A stretch of DNA of 40,470 bases from Bacteroidota bacterium (GTDB taxonomy: Bacteria; Bacteroidota; Bacteroidia; Flavobacteriales; Crocinitomicaceae): NCBI GenBank assembly GCA_029558435.1, contig JAKQEZ010000607.1:1-40470 (forward strand), given 5' to 3'. Below, one piece after another: positions 26,120-34,406 of the stretch. How positions within the stretch are numbered: position 1 is the first letter of the stretch; each line of letters opens with the position of its first letter. The notes beneath the pieces are model-generated. The model was not told the origin of the DNA. It did not search any database and saw only the letters and a program-made list of their open reading frames with translations. A program made the position numbers and the translations under genes.

Positions 26120-27085
26120 TTATATGGAATAATTGGCAATAAAATCGTGTACCAAATAAGCCAATGTTTTTCCAACTATTTTTTCATCATCGGAAGTTAT
26201 TGGAGCTCCCTCGGGTAAATGCACATAAGCAACTTGGCGTCCAGAACGGGCAATTTTTGTGAGGTATTTGCGTGCTTGTTCCACTTCCAATCCACTTGGT
26301 GTAAAAGCAGAAGACGGCATATTTTTCATACAATCCAAATCCAATTCAACACCCAAAACTTCGTCGTTTTTTTCCAATACATCGAGCAAATCCACGGTTA
26401 ATTTTTCAGGAGCAAGCAAGTATTCTTCAAAAAAAGAATAAAAGAATTGTTGTTCATCCAAATAACTTAACATGTTTTCACCATTGTAGGCTTTGTGCAA
26501 GCCCAACACCGAATAGGTGGTTAAAAAACCATTTTCTTGTGCATACGAAAACGAGTTTCCACTATGACGCCCTTCCAAACGGCGACAATCGGCATGAGGA
26601 TCCAAATTTATCACTTCCAACGATTTTGCTTTTGCCTTGTTATAGGCCGCAATGAGCGCATAAGCATTGTTGTGTCCACCACCAATCAAAATCGGAATTT
26701 GATTATTTTGGTAGAATGGTGTTAATAGTTGAATAAGCAAGTTATCCAATTCATCCACCAATAGTTTTCCTTCTTCAACCGTTGAGAAAAAAGTAGTTTG
26801 CTTCACAAATCCACCAATAGCAATTATATCTCCACTTAAAAAACGGTTGGATTGCATGTTTACAAAGCGGGATAAAAATGCTGGAAAAGCGTTGGTTGCG
26901 CCAGGTTTACCTAAATTAGCTTGCGGACCAATATCTTCTTGCACGCCAATGAGCACAAACTTAGCCGTTGAATTTAATCCAACTTGAAGTTTTTCACCCA
27001 ATTTTGTTTCTCCTGCTCTAGTTGCTGTTAATTCAGACAAAAAAGCAGAGGTATAAGGAACAAATTCAAAATTAGTGGAAGTCAT
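26120..27085 (-). CDS. hutG: Formimidoylglutamase (arginase/agmatinase superfamily)
   Basis: Predicted to hydrolyse N-formimidoyl-glutamate to glutamate and formamide, the last step of histidine breakdown. It has 321 residues. All six binuclear manganese ligands of the superfamily can be placed: His138 (GGGHNNA), Asp162, His164 and Asp166 (NLDPHADCR), and Asp249 and Asp251 (VELDLDCM). The motif variants (GGGHNN rather than GGDHS; DLDCMKN rather than DxDxxDP) fit formimidoylglutamase better than arginase, and a hutI gene lies 5 kb away. Another ureohydrolase activity remains possible. Its start overlaps the preceding thioesterase stop by 4 nt. Confidence 0.8.
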   Translation of the reverse strand: MTSTNFEFVPYTSAFLSELTATRAGETKLGEKLQVGLNSTAKFVLIGVQEDIGPQANLGKPGATNAFPAFLSRFVNMQSNRFLSGDIIAIGGFVKQTTFFSTVEEGKLLVDELDNLLIQLLTPFYQNNQIPILIGGGHNNAYALIAAYNKAKAKSLEVINLDPHADCRRLEGRHSGNSFSYAQENGFLTTYSVLGLHKAYNGENMLSYLDEQQFFYSFFEEYLLAPEKLTVDLLDVLEKNDEVLGVELDLDCMKNMPSSAFTPSGLEVEQARKYLTKIARSGRQVAYVHLPEGAPITSDDEKIVGKTLAYLVHDFIANYSI

Positions 27086-27498
27086 ACGCTATATTTTTCA
27101 AGTAATTTAAGAAATAAATCTGGTGCTTTTATGGGGCGCATGGTGTTTTTTGCTACAAAAACAAGTGTTGTTGATGCTTTGACAATTAACGTTCCTTGGT
27201 CGTTGTGTATTTCATAATCAAATTGGAGGCGTGCGCCTTTAACTGCAACAATAGATGTAGTAATGGTTAATTCATCGTCGTATTTAGCAGGGGCAAAATA
27301 ATTGGTTGAAAACTCAGAAACGGGCAACATAATACCTTGTTCTTCCAATTCACGGTAACTCATCCCAACACTTCGCATAGCCTCGACCCTACCCACTTCA
27401 AAATACTGAGCATAATTACCATAATAGACATATCCCATTTGATCCGTTTCGGCGTATCGCACCCGTAATTTTGTTGTATTTTTAAAGGAAAACTCCAT
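27082..27498 (-). CDS. YbgC/4-hydroxybenzoyl-CoA-type thioesterase
   Basis: A single hotdog-fold thioesterase of 138 residues, acting on acyl-CoA or acyl-ACP. The catalytic signature RVRYAETDQMGYVYYGNYAQYFEVGRVE holds the aspartate (D in AETDQMG) and the conserved Y-G-N-Y segment of the YbgC subfamily. Small enzymes of this kind often work in phospholipid or fatty-acid metabolism and, in proteobacteria, sit next to tol-pal genes; none are here. It is cotranscribed with the downstream hutG-like gene through a 4-nt overlap, though a metabolic link is not obvious. Confidence 0.9.
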   Translation of the reverse strand: MEFSFKNTTKLRVRYAETDQMGYVYYGNYAQYFEVGRVEAMRSVGMSYRELEEQGIMLPVSEFSTNYFAPAKYDDELTITTSIVAVKGARLQFDYEIHNDQGTLIVKASTTLVFVAKNTMRPIKAPDLFLKLLEKYSV

Positions 27499-27844
27499 AA
27501 TGTGTAATAAATATCAATTTTAAAAAAGAAATCAATTGCTTGAGTGGAAAAAAAACATATATTTGAAGAATGGATTGTTAATAATTGCATTCACAAAATA
27601 TTTTTTACTTTTTTATTTTTTAACAAAACACTGAAAAACACCATTAACACAAAGGAAACAAATCAATTAAAAAATTACAATTGTATTACAAGTAAAAAAA
27701 ACGATAAAGTCAATAGCAAATCCATTTTTTTTTAAACTTTTTTATGTAAATATTTGTAGCACTAAAAAAAGAATTAATCACACAATTGCTGAATACAATT
27801 GATAAAAATATAAATGTTTAACCATAACTAACTAAAGACGCTCA
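27499..27844. other. AT-rich intergenic region upstream of dnaA
   Basis: This 346-nt gap between two divergent genes is very AT-rich and codes for nothing convincing. It holds four CAATTG hexamers (27533, 27678, 27783 and 27796; the second inside the palindrome TACAATTGTA). A near-consensus -7 box, AATATTTG, ends at 27756, about 90 nt before the dnaA start. One loose DnaA-box-like site, TTAATCACA, is at 27774. There is no cluster of DnaA boxes, so I do not call an origin. Confidence 0.5.
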
Positions 27845-29275
27845 ATGAATAATACACATGCTGCCGTTTGGGAATCTTGTTTGAAAGTCATCAAGGACAA
27901 TGTATCACTGCAAGCATATAGAACATGGTTTGATCCTATCATTCCTGTGAAGCTTGAAAATAGTGTACTTACGATCCAGGTGCCTTCACATTTTTTCTAC
28001 GAATGGTTAGAAGAAAACTACATTACTTTATTGAAAAAAGTTATTCACAAAGAATTGGGAAGCGAGGGACGTTTGGAGTACAGTATTATTATGGAAAATA
28101 ATTCTACTAATTCAACTCCATACACCGTAAAATTACCCGCTTTGAACAAAAAAACACTTAAAAATGCGCCTGTAACCATGCCATTAAGTGTTGGAGAAAA
28201 TCAAATCAGAAATCCATTTGTTATTCCAGGATTAAAGAAAATTCATGTTGAATCGAACTTAAATCCTGCATGTTCATTTGATAATTTTATTGAAGGAGAT
28301 TGCAACCGCTTGGCAAGAGCGTCGGGTTATGCTGTTGCAAATAAACCTGGTGGCACAGCATTTAATCCACTTTTAATTTATGGTGGTGTTGGATTGGGAA
28401 AAACACACTTGGCACATGCCATTGGTATTGAAATTAAAAATCAATTCCCTAACAAAACTGTTCTTTATGTTGGTTCAGAAAAATTTGCTCACCAATTTAT
28501 TGATGCGTTAGGAAATAACACAACCAATGATTTCATTCATTTTTATCAAATGATTGATGTATTAATCATTGATGATGTGCAATTTTTCTCAGGAAAAGAA
28601 AAAACACAAGATGTTTTCTTCCATATTTTCAATCACTTACACCAAAACGGCAAGCAAATCATTCTTACATCTGATAAACCGCCGGTAGAAATGCAAAACA
28701 TGGAGCAACGTTTGCTTTCGCGTTTCAAATGGGGATTGTCGGCTGATTTGAGTACACCAGACTTGGAAACTCGCATTGCCATTTTGGAAAAGAAAATGTA
28801 TGGAAACGGCATCGAATTACCACGTGAAGTAGTAGAATACTTAGCCTATTCTATCAACACCAACGTTAGAGAAATGGAAGGTGCTTTAAACACATTGTTG
28901 GCCCAAGCATCGTTGAATAGAAAAGCTATTACATTGGAGTTGGCAAAACAAATGGTGGACAAGTTTGTGAAAAACACTGCACGTGAAGTTTCTATTGAAT
29001 ACATCCAAAAAATTGTTTGCGACTATTTCGACATGCCAATTGAAATGTTGAAATCTAAAACAAGAAAACGCGAAGTGGTTCAAGCTCGCCAAATTGCGAT
29101 GTATTTCTCTAAGAAAATGACAAAATCATCGTTGGCAAACATTGGTGCAAACTGCGGTGGAAAAGACCACGCAACTGTATTGCACGCATGCAGAACGGTA
29201 ATTAACTTGGCTGAAACCGATAAGCAATTTAAAGCTTACTTAGAAGATTTAGAAAAGAAATTAACCATTCAATAA
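27845..29275 (+). CDS. dnaA: Chromosomal replication initiator protein DnaA
   Basis: ATP-dependent initiator that binds DnaA boxes at oriC, melts DNA and loads the helicase. It has 476 residues and all four domains: the N-terminal interaction domain (1 to about 85), a short linker, the AAA+ domain from about 140, and the C-terminal DNA-binding domain from about 365. Walker A is GGVGLGKTHLA at 180-190 and Walker B is LIIDDVQFF near 239-247. The DNA-recognition signature GGKDHATVLHACRTV is near 435-450. The ATG at 27845 gives the usual start MNNTHAAVWESCLKVIKDNV. An SPFH gene follows after 6 nt. Confidence 0.98.
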   Translation: MNNTHAAVWESCLKVIKDNVSLQAYRTWFDPIIPVKLENSVLTIQVPSHFFYEWLEENYITLLKKVIHKELGSEGRLEYSIIMENNSTNSTPYTVKLPALNKKTLKNAPVTMPLSVGENQIRNPFVIPGLKKIHVESNLNPACSFDNFIEGDCNRLARASGYAVANKPGGTAFNPLLIYGGVGLGKTHLAHAIGIEIKNQFPNKTVLYVGSEKFAHQFIDALGNNTTNDFIHFYQMIDVLIIDDVQFFSGKEKTQDVFFHIFNHLHQNGKQIILTSDKPPVEMQNMEQRLLSRFKWGLSADLSTPDLETRIAILEKKMYGNGIELPREVVEYLAYSINTNVREMEGALNTLLAQASLNRKAITLELAKQMVDKFVKNTAREVSIEYIQKIVCDYFDMPIEMLKSKTRKREVVQARQIAMYFSKKMTKSSLANIGANCGGKDHATVLHACRTVINLAETDKQFKAYLEDLEKKLTIQ

Positions 29276-29281
29276 TTTATT

Positions 29282-30217
29282 ATGGATCAACCTGTTACTA
29301 TCATTGGAAGTATGTTTGGCAACATCTTTTGGATTTTTATTGGTGCGCTTTTAATTTTCAAGAGTTTCATTATTGTTAAAGAACAAACTGCAGTTGTCAT
29401 CGAACGATTGGGTAAGTTTAACCGCATTGCCAACTCTGGTTTTGGAATTATCATTCCTTTCATTGATAGAAAAGCTGGATTGGTTAATTTGCGTGTGCAA
29501 CAATTGGACGTTGAAATTGAAACAAAAACAAAAGACGATGTGTTTGTGCACCTGCAAGTTTCTGTTCAATACCAAGTTGCTAATTCAAAAATTAAAGAAG
29601 CGTATTATTCGTTGGATAATCCACGCAATCAAATTGCTTCGTATGTATTTGATGATGTACGTGCCGAGGTTCCAAAATTGGAGTTAGACGATGTTTTTGC
29701 ACGTAAAGAAGATATTGCAATTGCGGTGCAACAAAACATTGCCGAAAGCATGCAAGAATATGGCTATTTAATCATCAAAGCGTTGATAACTGATATCAAT
29801 CCTGATGCTAAAGTAAAAGAATCCATGAACCGCATCAATGCTGCAAAACGTGAAAAAGAAGCAGCTTTGGAAGAAGGAGAGGCTAAAAAAATTAAAATCA
29901 TCAAGGAAGCGGAAGCTGAGGCTGAATCAAAACGCTTATCGGGTGAAGGTATTGCACAACAACGTTTGGAAATTGTTAGAGGTTTCAAAGAATCTGTTGA
30001 AGATTTTAAACGTTCTATGGACAACGTAACCCACGAAGAAATTATGCAATTTGTATTGATGACCCAATATTTTGACACCATCAAAGATATTGGAGCCAAC
30101 TCTAAAAATTCTTCTATCTTAATTCCTCATTCACCAGGTGGATTGAAAGAATTTAGAGATCAAATCATTCAAGGAACTTATATTGGAAAAGAAATGGGTG
30201 AGCAAACAAATGATTAA
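29282..30217 (+). CDS. SPFH/band 7 (stomatin-like) membrane protein
   Basis: Membrane-anchored SPFH protein of 311 residues, of the stomatin/QmcA branch, which forms oligomeric rings in the inner membrane and is linked to membrane organisation and protease control. One transmembrane helix lies at about 12-32 (IFWIFIGALLIFKSFIIV). The SPFH domain runs from about 33 to 195 (KEQTAVVIERLGKFNRI ... GFGIIIPFIDR ... LDVEIETKTKDDVFV). A charged Ala/Glu/Lys coiled coil follows at about 185-240. No NfeD partner gene is adjacent, unlike in many operons. It starts 6 nt after dnaA and is closed by a terminator, so the two genes share a transcript. Confidence 0.93.
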   Translation: MDQPVTIIGSMFGNIFWIFIGALLIFKSFIIVKEQTAVVIERLGKFNRIANSGFGIIIPFIDRKAGLVNLRVQQLDVEIETKTKDDVFVHLQVSVQYQVANSKIKEAYYSLDNPRNQIASYVFDDVRAEVPKLELDDVFARKEDIAIAVQQNIAESMQEYGYLIIKALITDINPDAKVKESMNRINAAKREKEAALEEGEAKKIKIIKEAEAEAESKRLSGEGIAQQRLEIVRGFKESVEDFKRSMDNVTHEEIMQFVLMTQYFDTIKDIGANSKNSSILIPHSPGGLKEFRDQIIQGTYIGKEMGEQTND

Positions 30218-30236
30218 TCATTCTATCAAAATAATT

Positions 30237-30271
30237 AAAAATCGGTTTTACTAAGTGGAGCCGATTTTTTT
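30237..30271 (+). terminator. Terminator of the dnaA-SPFH operon
   Basis: The inverted repeat AAAAATCGG (30237-30245) / CCGATTTTT (30261-30269) with a 15-nt loop runs into a T tract, 20 nt after the SPFH stop. Confidence 0.85.
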
Positions 30272-30320
30272 TGTTTTTATCCAAAAATTTTAAAAAACAC
30301 GTTCGTTGTTTCATTTTAAT

Positions 30321-30328
30321 TAACTTTA
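30321..30328 (+). promoter_or_regulatory. -7 promoter box of the ABC exporter gene
   Basis: TAACTTTA, one base from TAnnTTTG, ends 5 nt before the ATG at 30334. This predicts a leaderless mRNA and argues against a longer reading from TTG at 30271. Confidence 0.45.
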
Positions 30329-30333
30329 CGGCA

Positions 30334-32178
30334 ATGAAAAGCATCCGAGAAATATACCAACATACGTTTAAACACAAAGGACTAGCTCTTTTAGTTATTT
30401 TCTACAACTTGCTGTTTGTGATTTTCAATTTGGTATCGATGGTGTTGTTTATTCCATTTTTACAATTGATTTTCCCTAACGATACACAAGCTGTTGTTGT
30501 GCCACAAAAACCTGTTTTCAATGGAGGATTTAATGGTACAATACAATACGTTTCTGATTACTACAATTATTTTACCCAAAGTATGGTGGCCGAAAACCCT
30601 AAAAATGCGTTATTGTTTGTTTGTTTTTCGGTATTGATTGCTTTTTTATTGAAAAACCTATTTCGCTATATGGCGATATGGCATCAATCGCAATTGCGCA
30701 TGGTAGTTGTGCGTGATGTACGCCAAAGTTTGTTTGATAAAGCCATGTCGTTGCCCCTATCGTTTTATAGCAATGAACGAAAAGGCGATTTAATGTCGCG
30801 TATTCAAAGTGACGTTGGTGAAATAGAAATTGCCGTAATTGCTGTTTTGGAGTTAATTTTTAGAGAACCCATTGCAGTGATTATTAACATTGCTGCGTTG
30901 TTGTATTGGAGTCCACAGTTAACCTTGTTTTCGTTCATTTTATTGCCCATCACAGCATTTGTAATTTCTCGCATCGGCAAAAGCTTGAAACGAACTGCAG
31001 GACAAGAACGTATTGAATTGGGAGTGCTGTTCTCCAAAATGGAAGAAGCATTGGGTGGCATTCGCATCATCAAAGCATTTAATGCTCAAAAATTCATCAA
31101 AGATTCGTTTGCTAAAACCAACTTGCGCCACCAACAATTAACCACCAAAGCATTTCGTAAACGCGATTTATCGCCACCGTTGAATGAATTTTTAGCCGTA
31201 GTGGTGATGTTAGGCATCGTTTGGTATGGCGGAAGCATGATTTTGGACAACAAGGGAACCAATGGTTTTGATGGACCGCAATTCATCGGATTTATTTTGG
31301 TTTTTTCACAACTATTGCGTCCCATTCAAGGAATTGCAACCTCTATTGCCAATTTAAACAAAGCACACGCAGCGCAAGATCGCATCAATGAAATATTGAA
31401 CGCCGACGAAAAAATTCACGAAGTTGAACATCCTGTTGAAAACAAACCTTTAACAACAAATGTAAGCTACAACGATGTTTGTTTTTCGTATAACGATGAA
31501 CCCGTTCTCAAAAACGTATCGTTTACCATTCCAAAAGGGAAAACGGTGGCGTTAGTGGGCGAATCGGGCAGTGGAAAATCTACCATTTCTGATTTATTGC
31601 CTCGTTTTTACGATGTAGTGAGTGGCTCAATTTCTATTGACAACACTGATATTCGTGAGTTAAAAATTACCGACTTACGCGATAAAATTGGAATTGTAAG
31701 CCAAGAATCCATTCTTTTCAACGGAACAGTTGCCGAAAACATTGCTTTTGGAAAACCCAACGCTACGCGCCAAGAAATTATTGAAGCAGCCAAAATTGCC
31801 AATGCCCATAAATTCATTGAAGAATTGGAAAATGGATACGACACACAAATTGGTGAACGCGGAAATAAACTATCGGGTGGACAAAAACAACGTGTCAGCA
31901 TTGCCCGTGCCGTCTTAAAAAATCCAGAAATATTAATTCTCGACGAAGCAACATCAGCGCTGGATACCGAATCTGAAAAATTGGTGCAAGAAGCGCTCAA
32001 CAAACTAATGGCAGAACGAACATCGTTGGTTATTGCTCATAGATTGAGCACCATCATCCATGCCGATGAAATCATTGTTTTATCGAAAGGAGAAATCATT
32101 GAACGCGGAACACATGCCGAATTATTGGCAAAAGGCGGAACTTATGCCTATTTATCGTCATTGCAAGGAATTGCTTAA
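30334..32178 (+). CDS. ABC exporter, fused permease and ATPase (MsbA/LmrA-like)
   Basis: Half-size ABC exporter of 614 residues acting as a homodimer, likely a flippase or exporter of lipids, drugs or glycolipids. The N-terminal six-helix domain covers about 1-350. The ATPase domain has Walker A GESGSGKST (from about residue 409), the signature LSGGQKQR (about 512), and Walker B ILILDEATSALD just after, then the H-loop AHRLSTI. The start at 30334 is chosen over an upstream TTG (30271) because the predicted promoter lies between them. Whether it is the essential lipid A flippase MsbA cannot be settled here. Its stop shares TTAA with the convergent hutI stop. Confidence 0.93.
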   Translation: MKSIREIYQHTFKHKGLALLVIFYNLLFVIFNLVSMVLFIPFLQLIFPNDTQAVVVPQKPVFNGGFNGTIQYVSDYYNYFTQSMVAENPKNALLFVCFSVLIAFLLKNLFRYMAIWHQSQLRMVVVRDVRQSLFDKAMSLPLSFYSNERKGDLMSRIQSDVGEIEIAVIAVLELIFREPIAVIINIAALLYWSPQLTLFSFILLPITAFVISRIGKSLKRTAGQERIELGVLFSKMEEALGGIRIIKAFNAQKFIKDSFAKTNLRHQQLTTKAFRKRDLSPPLNEFLAVVVMLGIVWYGGSMILDNKGTNGFDGPQFIGFILVFSQLLRPIQGIATSIANLNKAHAAQDRINEILNADEKIHEVEHPVENKPLTTNVSYNDVCFSYNDEPVLKNVSFTIPKGKTVALVGESGSGKSTISDLLPRFYDVVSGSISIDNTDIRELKITDLRDKIGIVSQESILFNGTVAENIAFGKPNATRQEIIEAAKIANAHKFIEELENGYDTQIGERGNKLSGGQKQRVSIARAVLKNPEILILDEATSALDTESEKLVQEALNKLMAERTSLVIAHRLSTIIHADEIIVLSKGEIIERGTHAELLAKGGTYAYLSSLQGIA

Positions 32179-33407
32179 ATAATCACTCGCTCAATGTGCA
32201 TATCGCCAAATGCATACGGAATATAAGCCAAACTTGGAATTTCTTTCGTCAGAATAATTGGTGATCTTCTTCCCAAAGCAATTCGTCCATGTGTTGCACT
32301 CAATCCCATTGCCGCCGCTGCATTGATAGTTAGTGCATTTAATGCTTCTTCGGGAGTCATTTTCATTTTCACACATGCCAACGACCACACAAAACCGAGG
32401 TTACCACTTGGAGTTGTTCCGGGGTTAAAATCGCTTGCCAAGGCTACCGGCAAATCGTTTTCCATCATCCAACGCGCATTGCCAAAAGGAATGGAAATAA
32501 AATGCGAACAACTTGGTAAAATAGTAGGAATGGTCGTTGAATTTTTAAGGCAATCAATATCCTCTTGCGAAATTTCTTCTAAATGATCAACCGATAAAGC
32601 TCCTAATTCAACAGCTTTTTGGATGCCACCCATTATTGAAAATTGATTGACATGCACTTTAGGTTGCAAGCCGTATTTTTTACCCGCCAAAAGAATTTCT
32701 TCCATTTGTTGCACCGAAAAATAATTGCGTTCACAAAACACATCGATGTAATCGGCTAAATTTTGCTCCGCAATTTTTGGTAACATTTCATTGATAATCA
32801 AATCAATATACGCTTGTTGATTTTCTTTGTATTCTTTCGGAAAAGCATGAGCACCCAAAAAAGTAGCTTTTATAACAATGGGCATGGTTTCTTTCAAACG
32901 TTTGATAACGCGCAACATTTTTAGCTCATTTTCAACCGTTAATCCATAACCCGATTTTATTTCCAAAGCACCCGTTCCGTAGCTAATCATTCGTTCCACA
33001 CGGATTTTGGCACTTTCATACAATTCATCTTCAGAAAGTTCACCCAATCTGCGAGCAGAATTTAAAATCCCGCCACCTTTGAGGGCAATTTCTTCGTAGG
33101 ACAAACCCTTGATGCGATCAACAAATTCCTCTTCCCTACTTTTAGCAAAAACAGTGTGTGTATGTGCATCAATAAAAGCGGGCATTACAAACTTATCGGT
33201 AGCATCAATCACTTCCAAATCGCGCCAATCGGTGATTCCTTGCCAATCTTCCATCGGTCCATAAGCCACAATTTCGCCGTTTTCAATCGCCAAAAAAGCA
33301 TTTTCGATGATAGGCAAATTGTTCATATTTTTTCCAGAAATGGTAGTTGGCAAATCTTCGCTGGCTTGTACCAACCCTTTAATATTTTTGATTAATATTT
33401 TTTTCAT
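32175..33407 (-). CDS. hutI: Imidazolonepropionase
   Basis: Amidohydrolase opening 4-imidazolone-5-propionate to N-formimino-glutamate, the third step of histidine degradation. It has 410 residues. Metal and substrate motifs are present in order: DAHTHTVF (His82, His84), ALEIKSGYGLT, FLGAHAFP, the histidines in KVHVNQFS and LSVDHLEEIS, and LASDFNPGT with the catalytic aspartate. Its product is the substrate of the hutG-like enzyme at 26120-27085, on the same strand but separated by about 5 kb of unrelated genes. hutH and hutU are not in the window. A near-consensus -7 box, TATCTTCG, lies at 33466-33459 on the minus strand. Confidence 0.95.
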   Translation of the reverse strand: MKKILIKNIKGLVQASEDLPTTISGKNMNNLPIIENAFLAIENGEIVAYGPMEDWQGITDWRDLEVIDATDKFVMPAFIDAHTHTVFAKSREEEFVDRIKGLSYEEIALKGGGILNSARRLGELSEDELYESAKIRVERMISYGTGALEIKSGYGLTVENELKMLRVIKRLKETMPIVIKATFLGAHAFPKEYKENQQAYIDLIINEMLPKIAEQNLADYIDVFCERNYFSVQQMEEILLAGKKYGLQPKVHVNQFSIMGGIQKAVELGALSVDHLEEISQEDIDCLKNSTTIPTILPSCSHFISIPFGNARWMMENDLPVALASDFNPGTTPSGNLGFVWSLACVKMKMTPEEALNALTINAAAAMGLSATHGRIALGRRSPIILTKEIPSLAYIPYAFGDMHIERVII

Positions 33408-33625
33408 GGCAAATGATTTTCACTGTTTTATGAAATGTGCTATAAATTCTTCCAATTGCGAAGATACAAATCAAACTTTGAACAGTTTAACAAAATTTAT
33501 GTTATTCCACTCACATCCTTGTTAATCCATTGCTAATCACACAAAAAAAGCTACTTTTCACTCAACCAACAATCAATTGTAGATAGTTTCTAAAATTAGA
33601 TAGCAATCAAATCAATGAGAAATCT

Positions 33626-33633
33626 TATTTTTG
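33626..33633 (+). promoter_or_regulatory. -7 promoter box of the gldF operon
   Basis: TATTTTTG matches TAnnTTTG and leaves 24 nt to the gldF ATG. A second candidate, AATATTTG at 33643-33650, is nearer. The 250-nt hutI-gldF gap otherwise holds only the duplicated heptamer TAGATAG (33580 and 33597), of unknown meaning. Confidence 0.5.
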
Positions 33634-33657
33634 AAGTTTGATAATATTTGAAAATCA

Positions 33658-34389
33658 ATGAGAGCACTCTATTTTAAGGAAATACGCAGTTTTTTAAGTT
33701 CAATTATCGGTTTTATTTTTGTGTTTATTTTTTTAGTTGCAACAGGTATTTTTCATTGGATAGTGCCTGGAGGAACTAATTTTTTAGAGGGAGCAGAAGC
33801 CGATTTAATTCCTTTTTTCAATCTTGCACCAATTTTGTTTTTCATACTCATTCCGGCACTTACCATGCGTAGCATTGCCGAAGAAAGAAGAACGGGAACT
33901 ATTGAATTGTTGTTTACACGACCAATTAGCGATTTAAAAATAATCTTAGCCAAATATTTTGCTGGCGTTACCTTGTTGGTTATTGCTTTAATTCCAACGG
34001 TTATTTACTATATTTCAATGTATAATTTAGCATTGGAACCCGAAAAATTTGATCACGGAGCAACCATCACTTCCTATTTTGGATTGATTTTGCTTGGAGC
34101 TGTTTTTGTGGCCATCGGAATTTTTTCATCGTCATTGACCAGTAGCCAAATTGTGGCATTCATCATTTCAATGTTTCTTTGTTGGTTGTTTTTTGACGGA
34201 TTGAACCGTTTGGGAGCATTCAACTTAATGGGGCAATTTGACGTTGTTTTGCAATATTTTGGAATGGTAAAACATTACGATTCCATCCGTAAAGGAGTGA
34301 TAGACACCAGCGATGTAATTTATTTCTTATCGCTCATTGTGTTCTTCATCTTCTCTGCATTAACAGTAATTAAAACATTAAAAAAATAA
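33658..34389 (+). CDS. gldF: GldF, ABC-2 type permease of the gliding-motility transporter
   Basis: Integral membrane subunit of 243 residues with six hydrophobic segments. The N-terminus MRALYFKEIRSFLSSIIGF and the central MRSIAEERRTGTIELLFTRPIS are characteristic of GldF within the ABC-2 permease family. With GldG and an ATPase (GldA, encoded elsewhere) it forms an ABC transporter that was linked genetically to gliding in Flavobacterium johnsoniae, although it is conserved in non-gliding relatives and its substrate is unsettled. gldG starts 17 nt downstream. The gene begins a four-gene run toward dnaN. Confidence 0.92.
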   Translation: MRALYFKEIRSFLSSIIGFIFVFIFLVATGIFHWIVPGGTNFLEGAEADLIPFFNLAPILFFILIPALTMRSIAEERRTGTIELLFTRPISDLKIILAKYFAGVTLLVIALIPTVIYYISMYNLALEPEKFDHGATITSYFGLILLGAVFVAIGIFSSSLTSSQIVAFIISMFLCWLFFDGLNRLGAFNLMGQFDVVLQYFGMVKHYDSIRKGVIDTSDVIYFLSLIVFFIFSALTVIKTLKK

Positions 34390-34406
34390 TCTTTTTTACT
34401 TTCAAT

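Noticed and set aside
27499..27844. Origin of replication upstream of dnaA
   Set aside because: The region is AT-rich but has only one loose DnaA-box-like site (TTAATCACA at 27774). Without a cluster of boxes or a skew calculation an origin is not supported.
30271..30333. Longer N-terminus for the ABC exporter from TTG 30271
   Set aside because: That TTG directly follows the T tract of the dnaA-operon terminator, and a -7 promoter box at 30321 lies downstream of it; the extra residues do not resemble exporters.
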